From Paraburkholderia sp. HP33-1 (lineage in GTDB: Bacteria; Pseudomonadota; Gammaproteobacteria; Burkholderiales; Burkholderiaceae), in the NCBI RefSeq assembly GCF_021390595.1, contig NZ_JAJEJR010000002.1:868001-932000 (forward strand): 64,000 nucleotides of DNA, given 5' to 3'. The notes below the pieces were generated by a model, which did no database searches, was not told the DNA's origin, and saw nothing but the letters and a program-made list of their open reading frames with translations. Shown here piece after piece: positions 27,248-37,208 of this stretch (positions are counted from its first letter, which is position 1; each line of letters opens with the position of its first letter). Position numbers and translations under genes: made by a program.

Positions 27248-27398
27248 CTGACCGGGCGTCATCGACTGGTTGTCGGCATTGAAGCTTCGGCAAGCGTTAT
27301 TGCTGCCGAAGCGCACAGTTCCGCGTCATCCTCATCCCGGTCGCGCGCAAGCCGTGACCGCGTCAAATCCGTCGGCGGCACGTAGCCGACTTCCATCC

Positions 27399-28700
27399 TC
27401 ACTCGCTGCCGAGATAGAAATACCGGAACAGGAAAATCGCCGCGATGATCCAGACGACGAGCTTCACCTTGCGCGCCTGGCCCGTCAGCAGTTTGAGCGC
27501 CGCGTACGAGATGAAGCCGAATGCGACCCCGTTCGCGATCGAGTAGGTGAACGGCATCAGCAGCGCGGTCAGCGCGGCCGGCACGACTTCGGTCGCGTCG
27601 TCCCACGGCAGGTCGAGCATTTCGCGCAGCATCAGGCACGATACGTACAGCAGCGCGGGCGCGGTTGCATACGGCGGCACGACTTCGGCGAGCGGCGCGA
27701 AAAAAAGTGCCGCGACAAACAGCACGGCGACCGTGATCGCGGTGACGCCGGTACGGCCACCGGCCTGCACGCCCGATGCGCTTTCGATATATGCGGTCGT
27801 CGACGACGTGCCGAGCATCGAGCCGGCGAGGATCGCAGTGCTGTCGGCGAGCAGCGCGCGGTTCAGCCGATGCATCTGGCCTTCGACGAGCAGCCCCGCG
27901 CGGTTCGCGACGCCCATCAGCGTGCCGGTCGCATCGAACAGCTCGACGAGGAAGAACACCAGCACCACGTTCAGCACGCCGCTCGCCAACGCGCTGCGGA
28001 TATCGAGCTGGAACAGCGTCGGCGCGATCGACGGCGGCGCGGACACGATGCCGTGAAACTGGTTGCCGCCAAAGAAAAAGCTCAGGATCGTCACGCCGAC
28101 GATGCCGATCAGGATCGAACCGCGCACACGCAGATGATCGAGCGTGACGATGGCGAAGAAGCCGATCGCGGCGAGCACGACGTGCGGGTCATGCAGATTG
28201 CCCAGCGTGACGAGTGTCGCCGGATTGCCGACCACGATGCCGGCCGACTTCAGCGAAATGATCGCGAGAAAGAGGCCGATACCACCGGTGATCGCGATCC
28301 GGATCGAATGCGGAATGCCCTTGACGATGACCTCGCGCACGCGGAACAGCGTGACGATCAGGAACAGGCAGCCGGAGACGAACACCGCGCCGAGCGCGGC
28401 CTCCCACGTATAGCCCATGCCCTTGACGACCGTGTACGCGAAGTACGCGTTCAGGCCCATGCCGGGCGCGAGCGCGATCGGGTAATTCGCGTATAGACCC
28501 ATGATCAGCGACGCAAGCGCGGCCACGATGCAGGTCGCGACGAACACCGCGCTCTTTGGCATCCCGGCGTCGCCGAGAATCGCCGGGTTCACGAAGATGA
28601 TGTAGGCCATCGTCAGGAATGTGGTCACGCCGGCTAGCACTTCGGTGCGCAGGTTGGTGCCGACGGCGTCGAAGCCGAAGTAGCGTTTGATCGAGTCCAT
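27399..28700 (-). CDS. NCS2-family purine permease (AzgA/GhxP-like)
   Basis: A 433-residue inner-membrane symporter with about twelve to fourteen hydrophobic segments. Family hallmarks are NLRTEVLAGVTTFLTMAYIIFVNP at the N-terminus, NYPIALAPGMGLNAYFAYTVV, and SSTTAYIESASGVQAGGRTG near the middle, which classify it with adenine/guanine/hypoxanthine permeases. The exact base transported is not readable. It is a single gene with no purine-riboswitch-like sequence seen in the short upstream region. Confidence 0.9.
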   Translation of the reverse strand: MDSIKRYFGFDAVGTNLRTEVLAGVTTFLTMAYIIFVNPAILGDAGMPKSAVFVATCIVAALASLIMGLYANYPIALAPGMGLNAYFAYTVVKGMGYTWEAALGAVFVSGCLFLIVTLFRVREVIVKGIPHSIRIAITGGIGLFLAIISLKSAGIVVGNPATLVTLGNLHDPHVVLAAIGFFAIVTLDHLRVRGSILIGIVGVTILSFFFGGNQFHGIVSAPPSIAPTLFQLDIRSALASGVLNVVLVFFLVELFDATGTLMGVANRAGLLVEGQMHRLNRALLADSTAILAGSMLGTSSTTAYIESASGVQAGGRTGVTAITVAVLFVAALFFAPLAEVVPPYATAPALLYVSCLMLREMLDLPWDDATEVVPAALTALLMPFTYSIANGVAFGFISYAALKLLTGQARKVKLVVWIIAAIFLFRYFYLGSE

Positions 28701-28868
28701 TTTGCGGGTCTTTTTCTCTCGCGTCGGTCAGAAAGGAATTCTTTGTGATTGGGGCAGTCGCTGCGCGGCCGCGCAAAGCGGCCCGCGCGGCGGTGTTACC
28801 GCGGAATTGTAGACACGAATGGCGGCGTCCCGGCGCTGACGTAGGAGCCGGCAGGTCGCCCAGGCCCG

Positions 28869-29363
28869 TCAGGCGGACGGTTGGCCGCCCGAGTGTGGCG
28901 CCGGCGCATCACCGCGCGGCGCGTGGCGTGCGAGCCAGCGATCGAGTTCGCCAGCGAACGTCTTGCCGTCGCGCGCGCTGAAGGCGGCCGGGCCGCCCGT
29001 GTCGACGCCGCTCGCGCGCAACTGGTCGAGCATCGAGCGCATCCGCAGCCGTTCTTCGATCGTGCCGGGCGTGTACCAGTTACCGCGCGGATCGAGCGCA
29101 TGGGCGTTTTTTGCCAGCACGGCGGCGGCCAGCGGAATGTCGGCGGTGATCACGAGATCGCCCGCGGCGACGCGCTCGACGATCAGTTGATCGGCGGCGT
29201 CGAAGCCGGCGGGCACCTGGATCGCGCGGATCAGCGGCGACGGCGGTACGCGCAGGAACGCATTGGCGACCAGCGTCAGCGGCATGCCGGTCCGGCGCGC
29301 CGCGCGATAGAGCATGTCCTTGACGACGGCCGGGCAGGCGTCGGCATCGACCCAGATTGGCAT
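28869..29363 (-). CDS. YaiI/YqxD family protein (DUF188)
   Basis: A 164-residue PIN-like-fold protein of the UPF0178/DUF188 family. The start [24 protein letters not shown], then [16 protein letters not shown] and [17 protein letters not shown], are the three conserved acidic blocks. A nuclease role is suspected for the family but not established. The ATG at 29363 matches the family start; the open frame to 29441 is an extension. Confidence 0.9.
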   Translation of the reverse strand: MPIWVDADACPAVVKDMLYRAARRTGMPLTLVANAFLRVPPSPLIRAIQVPAGFDAADQLIVERVAAGDLVITADIPLAAAVLAKNAHALDPRGNWYTPGTIEERLRMRSMLDQLRASGVDTGGPAAFSARDGKTFAGELDRWLARHAPRGDAPAPHSGGQPSA

Positions 29364-29507
29364 GGTGCGGGTTCCGGCTGAGTGCGGATGGTTTGCTGCG
29401 TAGGGGTTGAAGGGACGGGATGATACCTTGCCGCGGCGCAAGCCGTACCCATGCCGCCCGCGGCGGGCGGCATTCAGGCGGCTGCGGCTACGGAAGCCGC
29501 GACCGCG

Positions 29508-29771
29508 TTACTGCACGTTCATCGGAGTGTCGCCTTGCTGCGCGCGCCGTTGCGCGACGATGCGGCCTGCGCGCTGCGCGTTCTCCGGATAGTTGACCCA
29601 GTCGTTCGGGTCGTAGCCGGCGGCGAGCCAGTCGACGAGGTCGGCGCGGACCTGAGCGCGCGTTTTCGGCGCCGACGGGTCGGCGGGCTGCGTCACCGCT
29701 TGCGCGTAGACGGTGCTGATACTCACGGCGGCCAATAGCGCGCCGAGTCCAATGCGGGGAAACATGTGCAT
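29508..29771 (-). CDS. DUF4148 exported protein
   Basis: An 87-residue protein with a signal peptide (FPRIGLGALLAAVSISTVYAQA) and the DUF4148 core SAPKTRAQVRADLVDWLAAGYDPNDWVNYPENAQRAG. These short periplasmic proteins are abundant in Burkholderia and of unknown function. AGGAG lies 6 nt before the ATG at 29771. Confidence 0.88.
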   Translation of the reverse strand: MHMFPRIGLGALLAAVSISTVYAQAVTQPADPSAPKTRAQVRADLVDWLAAGYDPNDWVNYPENAQRAGRIVAQRRAQQGDTPMNVQ

Positions 29772-29839
29772 GATGGGCTCCTGGGGAGCGGGAAAAAACA
29801 GCCGGGCGTTCCGGTTTTCCGGTGCGCTCCGGGATCGTC

Positions 29840-30613
29840 TTATGGTGCCGAAGACCTGTTGAACCGTTCCATGACCGCGCTCACCAGGTCGATCGGCAGC
29901 GGAAACACGATCGTCGAGTTCTTGTCGGCGGCGATCGTCGTCAGCGTCTGCAGATAGCGCAGCTGCATCGCCTGCGGCTGCCGCGCGAGCGTCTGCGCCG
30001 CCTCCAGCAATTGCCTCGACGCCTGCAATTCGCCTTCCGCGTGAATCACCTTCGCGCGCCGCTCGCGCTCGGCTTCGGCCTGACGCGCGATCGCGCGGAT
30101 CATCGTTTCGTTGATATCGACGTGCTTGATCTCGACGATCGACACCTTGATCCCCCACGCGTCGGTTTGCGCATCGAGCACCTTCTGGATGTCGGTATTG
30201 AGCTGCTCGCGCTCGGACAGCAACTGGTCGAGGTCGTGCTTGCCGAGCACCGCGCGCAGCGTCGTCTGCGCCAGCTGGCTGGTCGCCTCGAAGTAGCGCG
30301 CGACCTGGATCACCGCCTTTTCCGGATCGACCACGCGGAAATACACGACCGCGTTGACTTTTACCGAGACGTTGTCGCGCGTGATCACGTCCTGCGTCGG
30401 CACGTCGAACACGACTGTGCGCAGGTCCATGCGGACCACCTGCTGCACGATAGGAATGATCAGCACGAGCCCGGGCCCCTTGACCTTCCAGAAGCGGCCG
30501 AGCATGAACACGACGCCGCGTTCGTACTCGCGAAAGATCCGCACCGACGACGCAATCAGCGCGGCCACGAGCAGGATCAGGATGCTACTGAAGCCGAATG
30601 TGAAGCCGATCAT
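29840..30613 (-). CDS. slipin / SPFH-domain membrane protein
   Basis: A 257-residue stomatin-like protein: one N-terminal membrane hairpin ([16 protein letters not shown]), then the SPFH domain ([21 protein letters not shown] to about residue 180) and a coiled-coil region rich in Ala/Glu/Arg ([20 protein letters not shown]). Its ATG overlaps the NfeD-like protease stop (ATGA), so the two are translationally coupled. Slipin and NfeD proteases form membrane-scaffold/protease pairs in many bacteria and archaea. Confidence 0.93.
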   Translation of the reverse strand: MIGFTFGFSSILILLVAALIASSVRIFREYERGVVFMLGRFWKVKGPGLVLIIPIVQQVVRMDLRTVVFDVPTQDVITRDNVSVKVNAVVYFRVVDPEKAVIQVARYFEATSQLAQTTLRAVLGKHDLDQLLSEREQLNTDIQKVLDAQTDAWGIKVSIVEIKHVDINETMIRAIARQAEAERERRAKVIHAEGELQASRQLLEAAQTLARQPQAMQLRYLQTLTTIAADKNSTIVFPLPIDLVSAVMERFNRSSAP

Positions 30614-32226
30614 GAGCGTTCTCCTTGTTGTATGACGTCGACCGGGGTGACAGGCATCACGGTCAGCGTGAGGCCGTTGCGCGCCGTGACGCGCACGCTT
30701 TGCCCTGGCGCGGCCGGCATCGTGCTCAATACGCGCCAGCGCTCGCCGTGCACACGCGCCCAGCCGGCCAGCGTGCCGCCCGCCACGTGTTCGGGTTCGG
30801 GCAGCAGGCCGCCTTCCAGCACCACCCCGACGCAGCCGATCAATGCCTCCGAGCCCGTCACCACCGGCCGCCGCCGCGCGCGCAGCGCGAGCTGCGCCAC
30901 GCCGAACACGAACGCGGCGCTGAACACGACGACCGCCGCGATCAACGGCAGCGGGATGCCGTAGCCGGGCACTTCGGTATCCATCAGCATCATCGCGCCG
31001 ACCACGAATGCGACTATGCCGCCGAAGCCGAGCGAGCCGAAGGTCGGCAGAAACGCCTCGCCGATCAGAAAGGCGATGCCGAGAAAGATCAGCCCGAGGC
31101 CGACGTAGCTGATCGGCAGCATCTGCATCGCGAACAGGCCGAGCAGCAGGCTGATCGCGCCGACCACGCCGGGCAGCACGAAGCCCGGATTCGCGAATTC
31201 GAAAAACAGGCCGTACATGCCGAGCATCAGCAGAACCAGCGCGACGCTCGGATCGGTGATCACGGCGAGAAAGCGGCTGCGCCAGTCGGGTTCCAGCGTG
31301 ATGAGCGGCGCATGCGCGGTCTGCAGTGTGACGCTGCCGGCGCTCGTGACGATCGTGCGGCCGTTCAGCTGGCGCAGCAGGTCGGGCACGTCGCGCGCGA
31401 CGATATCGACGACGTGCTGCGCAAGCGCTTCTTCATTGGACAGGCTCACCGCTTCGCGGACCGCGCGCTCGGCCCAGTCGGCGTTGCGGCCGCGCATCTG
31501 CGCGAGGCCGCGGATGTAGGCGGCGGCATCGTGGAGCTGCTTGCGCATCTCGGTCGATTGGGTGTCGAGCGGCAGGGCGCCGGCGGCTTGGGGCGACGCG
31601 TTAGGCGACGAAGCGGCGGGTGCGGACGCGCTGCCAGGCAGCGTGTGCATGTCCGGCAGTCCCGGCGCACCCGGCGGGCCGCCACCCGCGGGCGGCTCGT
31701 TGCCGCCGATGCCCATCTCGATCGGGGTCGCCGCGCCGAGGTTCGTACCCGGCGCCATCGCCGCGATATGGCTCGCGTAGACGATGTAGGTGCCGGCGCT
31801 GGCGGCGCGCGCGCCGCTTGGTGCGATGAAGGTCGCCACGGGCACGGGCGAGGCGAGGATCGCCTTGATGATCTGTCGCATCGAGGTATCGAGGCCGCCG
31901 GGCGTATCGAGCTGCAGCACCGCGAGCTGCGCCCGCTGGGTGGTGGCGCGCTGCAAACCACGCACGATGAAATCGGCGCTGCCCGGCCCGATCGCGCCGT
32001 TGACCGGAATCACGACGACGCTGTTCGCGGTCGCGGCGGCGAGGCTTGCCGCGCTCGCCGCGTTGGCCGGCTGCACCGGCGCCAGCGCTTCGCGGGTCGC
32101 GAAGCCGATCGCGCATAGCGCGCCGAGCACGGCGATGCCGCGCATCAAACGGTCCACGATGCCGCCGCGGATAAGCGGCCTGCGCGAACCGGACTGCCGG
32201 AGCGGGAGACGCGGAGACGTGTTCAT
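30610..32226 (-). CDS. NfeD-type membrane-bound serine protease (ClpP-fold)
   Basis: About 538 residues: one N-terminal membrane segment, a ClpP-like serine protease domain and four to five C-terminal membrane segments with a final NfeD OB-like domain. The nucleophile is Ser143 in [12 protein letters not shown]; the Lys in [16 protein letters not shown] is the probable catalytic base of the Ser-Lys dyad. A Gly/Pro-rich loop ([16 protein letters not shown]) is inserted after the active-site strand. The start is uncertain: 32226 or 32286 upstream, both with weak ribosome sites. It should cleave the neighbouring slipin, by analogy with the archaeal 1510-N/1511 pair. Confidence 0.88.
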   Translation of the reverse strand: MNTSPRLPLRQSGSRRPLIRGGIVDRLMRGIAVLGALCAIGFATREALAPVQPANAASAASLAAATANSVVVIPVNGAIGPGSADFIVRGLQRATTQRAQLAVLQLDTPGGLDTSMRQIIKAILASPVPVATFIAPSGARAASAGTYIVYASHIAAMAPGTNLGAATPIEMGIGGNEPPAGGGPPGAPGLPDMHTLPGSASAPAASSPNASPQAAGALPLDTQSTEMRKQLHDAAAYIRGLAQMRGRNADWAERAVREAVSLSNEEALAQHVVDIVARDVPDLLRQLNGRTIVTSAGSVTLQTAHAPLITLEPDWRSRFLAVITDPSVALVLLMLGMYGLFFEFANPGFVLPGVVGAISLLLGLFAMQMLPISYVGLGLIFLGIAFLIGEAFLPTFGSLGFGGIVAFVVGAMMLMDTEVPGYGIPLPLIAAVVVFSAAFVFGVAQLALRARRRPVVTGSEALIGCVGVVLEGGLLPEPEHVAGGTLAGWARVHGERWRVLSTMPAAPGQSVRVTARNGLTLTVMPVTPVDVIQQGERS

Positions 32227-32310
32227 CGCTGACGGCCGCCGCGCCTGCCGGTGTGAACCGGTGGCGCGGGCCGATACCTCGCTCAAGGCTGGCCTGTTGC
32301 CGCTTAAAGC

Positions 32311-33357
32311 TTAGTCCGATTCGGCGCGTCGCGTGAGATCGGCCCCGGCGGTCCGGGCCGGCCGATAGTCGGCCGGCCGCATGCCGGTCCATTTGCGGAA
32401 CGCGCGATGAAACGCGCTCGGCTCCGCGAAACCGACGGCGTTCGCGATATCGGCGATGGTGCGCTGCGTGCGCTGCAGTTCGGCGATGGCGATGTCGCGC
32501 CGCAGCGCGTCCTTGATCGACTGATACGTGTGGCCCTCCTGCTTCAGATACCGCCGCATCGTCGCCTCGGCGACGTGCAGGCGCGCGGCCATCTGATCGG
32601 CGGCAGGCCAGTTCGACATCGGCAGCGCGCGCAGCGTTTTGCGCACGCTCGCGGCGAGCGAACCCGGATTACGGTACTTGACGATGAAGCTGCCTGGCGC
32701 TTCGCGCAAAAACGGGCGCGCCGAGCGCGAGGTCTGGATCACCGGCAGTTCGAGAAAGGCAGGGTCGAGATCGACGTACGACTCGGGCTCGTCGAAATGC
32801 ATGTCTTCGCAGAACATCAGCCGGTACTCGTGCGCGGCGGGCGGCGCAGCGCAGCGAAAGCGCGCCTCGAGCAACGGAATGCGCCGGCCCACGAGCCAGC
32901 ACACGAGCCCGTACACGAGGATGAAATACGTCGCGTAAGCGAACATCGCGGGCTTGCGTGTGCCCACGCGTTCGATGAACTTCAGGCGCACGCGTTGCGC
33001 GTCGGTGTCGATCGTCGCGCCGAGATCGTCGAGCACGAGCCGCATGAAGCCGACCGCGCGCGAAAGAGCTTGCGCGCCGTTGCGCGCGCCGAGCGCCATC
33101 TGCGTCATCGCGATGAAGCTGCCGCATTTCATCGGATGCGAGTCCTGGCCGAAGAACTCGTCGTCGAGTGCGCGTGCGATGCCGGCCCACAGCGCGCCAT
33201 ATTGCGCCGACGACACACGGCTTTTCGGCGACGCGAGCATCGGTGCGGCGATGCCGGCCGCTTCCGCGAGCGGTCGCGTGTCGAGCCCGCGCGCCTTCGC
33301 AAGCGCGAGCGTTTCCTCGACGAGACTGACGGAGATCGTGCCTTTGTCGCTTTTCAT
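32311..33357 (-). CDS. AraC-family regulator with arabinose_bd-type N-terminus
   Basis: A 348-residue regulator. The N-terminal 200 residues match the Arabinose_bd-type domain of OruR/ArgR-like AraC proteins (LVEETLALAKARGLDTRPLAEAAGI; GALWAGIARALDDEFFGQDSHPMKCGSF). The C-terminal double HTH includes LHVAEATMRRYLKQEGHTYQSIKDALRRDIAI and IADIANAVGFAEPSAFHRAFRKWTGMRPADYR. The ATG at 33357 starts the conserved part. It is divergent from the acyl-CoA synthetase gene, whose control it probably exerts through direct repeats in the 347-bp gap. Confidence 0.9.
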   Translation of the reverse strand: MKSDKGTISVSLVEETLALAKARGLDTRPLAEAAGIAAPMLASPKSRVSSAQYGALWAGIARALDDEFFGQDSHPMKCGSFIAMTQMALGARNGAQALSRAVGFMRLVLDDLGATIDTDAQRVRLKFIERVGTRKPAMFAYATYFILVYGLVCWLVGRRIPLLEARFRCAAPPAAHEYRLMFCEDMHFDEPESYVDLDPAFLELPVIQTSRSARPFLREAPGSFIVKYRNPGSLAASVRKTLRALPMSNWPAADQMAARLHVAEATMRRYLKQEGHTYQSIKDALRRDIAIAELQRTQRTIADIANAVGFAEPSAFHRAFRKWTGMRPADYRPARTAGADLTRRAESD

Positions 33358-33432
33358 CGGGTTCCGGTGGGTCTGGCAAAAGCGCTCAGCGGTGGCGGGT
33401 TGCGGTTTCTCAAGCCCCTGACATAACGGGGC

Positions 33433-33474
33433 GCTGTGCACCCCGCTGTGCACCCGTATGGTAGCAGTATGGTA
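33433..33474. promoter_or_regulatory. two pairs of direct repeats, candidate AraC operator
   Basis: GCTGTGCACCC occurs at 33433-33443 and again at 33445-33455; GTATGGTA occurs at 33456-33463 and 33467-33474. Each pair is spaced by 11-12 bp, about one helical turn, as expected for direct-repeat half-sites of AraC proteins. The cluster lies between the divergent AraC and acyl-CoA synthetase genes. Confidence 0.45.
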
Positions 33475-33704
33475 AAGGCGCTCAGCAAGAATGAGCGGAG
33501 CTGGCATCGAGCGGCGCCAGCCGCTTGCCTACACTTGCCGCATTGCCGCGATCGCCGGAACGCTCGTCAGCACCAGCGATGACGCAGTCACGGACAGCCG
33601 TGTTTGATGGTGCCGTTTGAGCGCACAATAGCCTCGCCGCCGGTGCCTGGTCGAGGCACAGCGGCGGCAACAAAAAAAAAGACCGGGCAAAACAGGAGAC
33701 GACG

Positions 33705-35396
33705 ATGACAGCAGCGAAAGCCTTTCTCGAAGCGCGCGATCTGCTGGTGCGCCATCGCACCGACTACGACCGTGCGTACCGCGAGTTCGCATGGCCCGCG
33801 CTCGGTGAGTTCAACTGGGCGCTCGACTACTTCGACGAAATCGCGCGTGATAACGACAACCCCGCGCTGTGGATCGTCGACGATCCTTCAGGCGACGGCC
33901 TGCGTCTGTCGTACGCGCAGATGTCGGAGCGCTCGTCGCGGATGGCGAATTTTCTGCGCGGCGCGGGCGTCGGCCGCGGCGACCGCGTGCTGCTGATGCT
34001 GCCAAACCGGGTCGAGCTATGGGACGTGATGCTCGCCGCGATGAAGCTCGGTGCGATCGTCCTGCCCGCGACCACACAGCTATCCGCCGATGACGTGCGC
34101 GAGCGCGTGCAGATCGGCGGCGCGAAGTGCGTCGTCGTCGATAGCGCGGAGCTGGGCAAATTCGATGCGCTCGACCTGCCGCTCACACGCTTCTCGGCCG
34201 GCGCGCCGCGCGACGGCTGGATCGATCTCGCCGCCGCGTACGAGGCCTCGCCGCATTTCACACCGGACGGCGTCACGCGCGCCAGCGATCCGCTGCTGCT
34301 GTACTTCACGTCCGGCACCACGTCGAAGCCGAAGCTCGTCGAGCATACGCATCAGAGCTATCCGGTCGGGCATCTGTCGACGATGTACTGGATCGGCCTG
34401 CAACCCGGTGACATCCATTGGAACATCAGCTCGCCGGGCTGGGCCAAGCACGCGTGGAGCTGCTTCTTCGCGCCGTGGAACGCGCAGGCCTGCGTGTTCG
34501 TGTTCAATTACGCGCGCTTCGTCCCGAAGGACACGCTCGCCGCGCTCGTGCGCTTTAACGTCACTACGCTGTGCGCGCCGCCGACCGTCTGGCGCATGCT
34601 CGTGCAGGAGCGGCTCGGCGATTATCCGGTGAAGCTGCGCGAGATCGTCGGCGCGGGCGAGCCGCTGAACCCGGAGATCATCGAGCGCGTGAAGCACGCG
34701 TGGGGTATCACGATTCGCGATGGTTACGGCCAGACCGAAACGACCTGCCAGATCGGCAATTCCCCGGGCCAGCCGGTCGTGTCCGGCTCGATGGGGCGTC
34801 CGCTGCCGGGCTACCGGGTCGAACTGCTCGACGCCGACGACCACCCCGTCGGCGAAGGCGAAATCGCGCTGACGCTCGCCGCACGGCCGCTAGGCTTGAT
34901 GACCGGCTATGCAAACAATGCGGCCGCGACCGCGCAGGCGATGCGCAACGGCTTCTATCGCACATCGGATGTTGCGCTGCGTCGTGACGACGGCTACTAC
35001 GTGTACGTCGGCCGCTCGGACGACGTGTTCAAGTCGTCCGACTATCGTTTGAGTCCGTTCGAACTCGAAAGCGTGCTGATCGAACACGAGGCGATCGGCG
35101 AGGCGGCCGTCGTGCCGAGCGCGGACGCGTTGCGTCTGTCGGTGCCGAAAGCGTTCGTCACCGTGCGCCAGGGCTACGAGGCCGGTCCCGAACTCGCGCG
35201 CGCGGTGTTCGCGTTCTCGCGCGAAAAACTCGCGCCGTACAAGCGGATTCGTCGCCTGCAATTCAGCGAACTGCCGAAGACGATCTCCGGCAAGATCCGC
35301 CGCGTCGAGTTGCGGCGCCGCGAAATGGAGCGCGCGGCGGAACCCGCGCGTCTGCCCGACGAGTACTGGGAAGAGGATTTTCCCGATTTGCGTTGA
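33705..35396 (+). CDS. AMP-dependent acyl-CoA synthetase
   Basis: A 563-residue adenylate-forming enzyme that activates a short- or medium-chain carboxylate to its CoA thioester. The phosphate loop YFTSGTTSKPK is at residues 200-210, DGYGQTET near 345, the hinge YYVYVGRSDDVFKSSDYRLSP near 440, and the catalytic Lys in KTISGKIRR near the end. The N-terminal ALGEFNWALDYFDEIARD is characteristic of medium-chain acyl-CoA synthetases. AGGAGACGACG precedes the ATG. It is probably regulated by the divergent AraC protein; substrate unknown. Confidence 0.9.
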   Translation: MTAAKAFLEARDLLVRHRTDYDRAYREFAWPALGEFNWALDYFDEIARDNDNPALWIVDDPSGDGLRLSYAQMSERSSRMANFLRGAGVGRGDRVLLMLPNRVELWDVMLAAMKLGAIVLPATTQLSADDVRERVQIGGAKCVVVDSAELGKFDALDLPLTRFSAGAPRDGWIDLAAAYEASPHFTPDGVTRASDPLLLYFTSGTTSKPKLVEHTHQSYPVGHLSTMYWIGLQPGDIHWNISSPGWAKHAWSCFFAPWNAQACVFVFNYARFVPKDTLAALVRFNVTTLCAPPTVWRMLVQERLGDYPVKLREIVGAGEPLNPEIIERVKHAWGITIRDGYGQTETTCQIGNSPGQPVVSGSMGRPLPGYRVELLDADDHPVGEGEIALTLAARPLGLMTGYANNAAATAQAMRNGFYRTSDVALRRDDGYYVYVGRSDDVFKSSDYRLSPFELESVLIEHEAIGEAAVVPSADALRLSVPKAFVTVRQGYEAGPELARAVFAFSREKLAPYKRIRRLQFSELPKTISGKIRRVELRRREMERAAEPARLPDEYWEEDFPDLR

Positions 35397-35721
35397 CTGT
35401 CTTGATTGAAGTTCGCCCGCCATTAGGTATGCCTGGCATTGGGGCGCTGTTACGAAGTATTGCAATTGCAGCTATATCTGAGGTCGGGTTATCCGATCTA
35501 CTATGCGATACCAGAGGACATCCTGAAGGCCGAAGTCATGCGGTTCTGCGCTGCGCCGTGGGCGCCGGGAACGGTGCATGCTTGAGGTTTAAGGTTGCTC
35601 CGACGCGAATCGCCTCACACGAAGCGATCCGCGCCATAACGCGGCGCGTCGCGCCGCACCTTGGCTGTTTCGTTGCAACGCCAGCAGGCAACTCCACAGT
35701 CCAAACCAGCAGGAAGGCATC
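35397..35721. other. intergenic region upstream of csbD-like gene
   Basis: 325 bases. A short plus-strand frame (35427-35585) reads GRCYEVLQLQLYLRSGYPIYYAI and looks protein-like, but it has no start or family match and could be a gene fragment. The csbD-like promoter must be in the right part. Confidence 0.35.
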
Positions 35722-35904
35722 ATGGACAAGAATCGTGTAGAAGGTACGGCGAAGGAACTGAAGGGGTCGGTCAAGGAAGCGATCGGCAAGGTGACCGGCA
35801 ATCGCGCGAAGCAGGCCGAAGGAGCGGCCGAAAAGATAGCCGGGCGTATGCAGGCGAGAATCGGTGAAGAGGCCGATGAACTGCGTGAGCGTGTGAAGAG
35901 TTAG
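35722..35904 (+). CDS. CsbD-like stress protein
   Basis: A 60-residue hydrophilic protein with the CsbD repeat NRVEGTAKELKGSVKEAIGKVTGNRAKQAEGAAEKIAG. CsbD proteins are general-stress induced and of unknown biochemical role. AGGAAGG lies 7 nt before the ATG. It is monocistronic. Confidence 0.9.
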   Translation: MDKNRVEGTAKELKGSVKEAIGKVTGNRAKQAEGAAEKIAGRMQARIGEEADELRERVKS

Positions 35905-36052
35905 CGCGCGCCGCAGCTTCACCGACCCGGATTGGAGCGCATCACGTCAGGCACGCAAGCCGTGCGCTGACGCACCACGTGCGAGGCTTTTCGCACGCCG
36001 TCGGTGCGCGCCGCGTCGCGCCGGACTCGCATCGCCCATTCGAGGACGCCTC

Positions 36053-37147
36053 ATGCTGGGATTCGACGTCGGCGCGGCCAGGAAAGTCTGGACCGCGTTT
36101 CTGATCGGTCTGCTGTTTTTCATCATCTACATCGCGTCGACGACGGTGCTCGTCGTCGTGTTCGCGGTGTTCTTCAGCTATCTGATCTACCCGATGGTGG
36201 CGCTGGTTGAACGCGTGAGGCCGCGCCGCGTGCCACGCGTCGCGTCGATCGCATTCGTGTTCGTCGTCGTGGTCGCGCTGCTCGCGGTGGTGGGTTCGGT
36301 GTTCGGCGTGGAATTGCAGGATCAGGCGTCCCGCCTCGTCAAGCAACTGCCCGCGCTGCTGCGCACTGACGTGCAGAACCGCCTGCCGCTGCCGCATTTT
36401 CTCGAACCGTTGCGCGAGCGGATCCTCGATTTCGTGCGCAGCCAGATCGAGACCGGCTCCGACAAGGCAGTTCCGCTGGCGCGCAGCGTCGGGCTCGGCG
36501 TCGTGCATGCGGCGAGCAACGTGATCTATCTGGTGCTGATTCCGATCCTGAGCTTCCTGCTGATCAAGGACGGCGAGAAGATGCGCGAAGCGTTTCTCGC
36601 GCTGATGAACCGGCCGCATCGCATGCTATGGAGCGAGATCGTCGACGATGTGAACGTGCTGCTGTCGAAGTACGTACGCGCGCTGCTGCTTCTGTCGCTC
36701 GCCACGCTGCTGTGCTACGGGGTTGCGTTCTCGTTGTTCGGTGTGCCGTACGCGTTTCTGCTCGCGGTCAGCGCGGCGCTGCTCGAATTCGTGCCGTTCG
36801 CGGGGCCGCTTGCCGCGATAGCGATCACGCTCGTGGTCGCGGTGTTCAGCGGCTTTCCGCATATCTTGTGGCTGCTGCTTTTTATCGGGCTGTATCGGCT
36901 GTTTCAGGACTACGTGCTCAATCCGTATCTGATGAGCGAGGGCGTCGAGGTCAGTCCGTTTCTGGTGATCGTCGGACTGCTCGCGGGCGATCAGCTTGGC
37001 GGCGTCGCGGGGATTTTTCTCGCGGTGCCGGTGATCGCGGCGCTCAAAATCGTGATTCGCCGGGCGCAAATGTTTTACGCGGAGTCGCACGAGCAGGGCG
37101 ACGCCGCGCGGCACGCGCTGACGGGCAGAGCCGACGACGAGGCGTAG
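36053..37147 (+). CDS. AI-2E family transporter
   Basis: A 364-residue permease of the AI-2E (UPF0118) family with about seven to eight membrane helices. VVVFAVFFSYLIYPMVALVERVRPRRVPR after the first helices and the C-terminal block GVPYAFLLAVSAALLEFVPFAGPL...QDYVLNPYLMSEGVEVSPFLVI are diagnostic. Members export or exchange diverse solutes; the substrate here is unknown. It converges with the SLC13-type permease. Confidence 0.92.
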   Translation: MLGFDVGAARKVWTAFLIGLLFFIIYIASTTVLVVVFAVFFSYLIYPMVALVERVRPRRVPRVASIAFVFVVVVALLAVVGSVFGVELQDQASRLVKQLPALLRTDVQNRLPLPHFLEPLRERILDFVRSQIETGSDKAVPLARSVGLGVVHAASNVIYLVLIPILSFLLIKDGEKMREAFLALMNRPHRMLWSEIVDDVNVLLSKYVRALLLLSLATLLCYGVAFSLFGVPYAFLLAVSAALLEFVPFAGPLAAIAITLVVAVFSGFPHILWLLLFIGLYRLFQDYVLNPYLMSEGVEVSPFLVIVGLLAGDQLGGVAGIFLAVPVIAALKIVIRRAQMFYAESHEQGDAARHALTGRADDEA

Positions 37148-37208
37148 CGCAACGCGCGAGGCATCGTCGCGCCGCGCGCCATGTGCACGTGACAGGCGCA
37201 GGTCGGTT

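Noticed and set aside
30625..32118. 497-codon plus-strand frame over the NfeD protease
   Set aside because: It is antisense to a protein with recognisable protease and membrane domains, and its product is His/Arg/Ala-rich shadow sequence.
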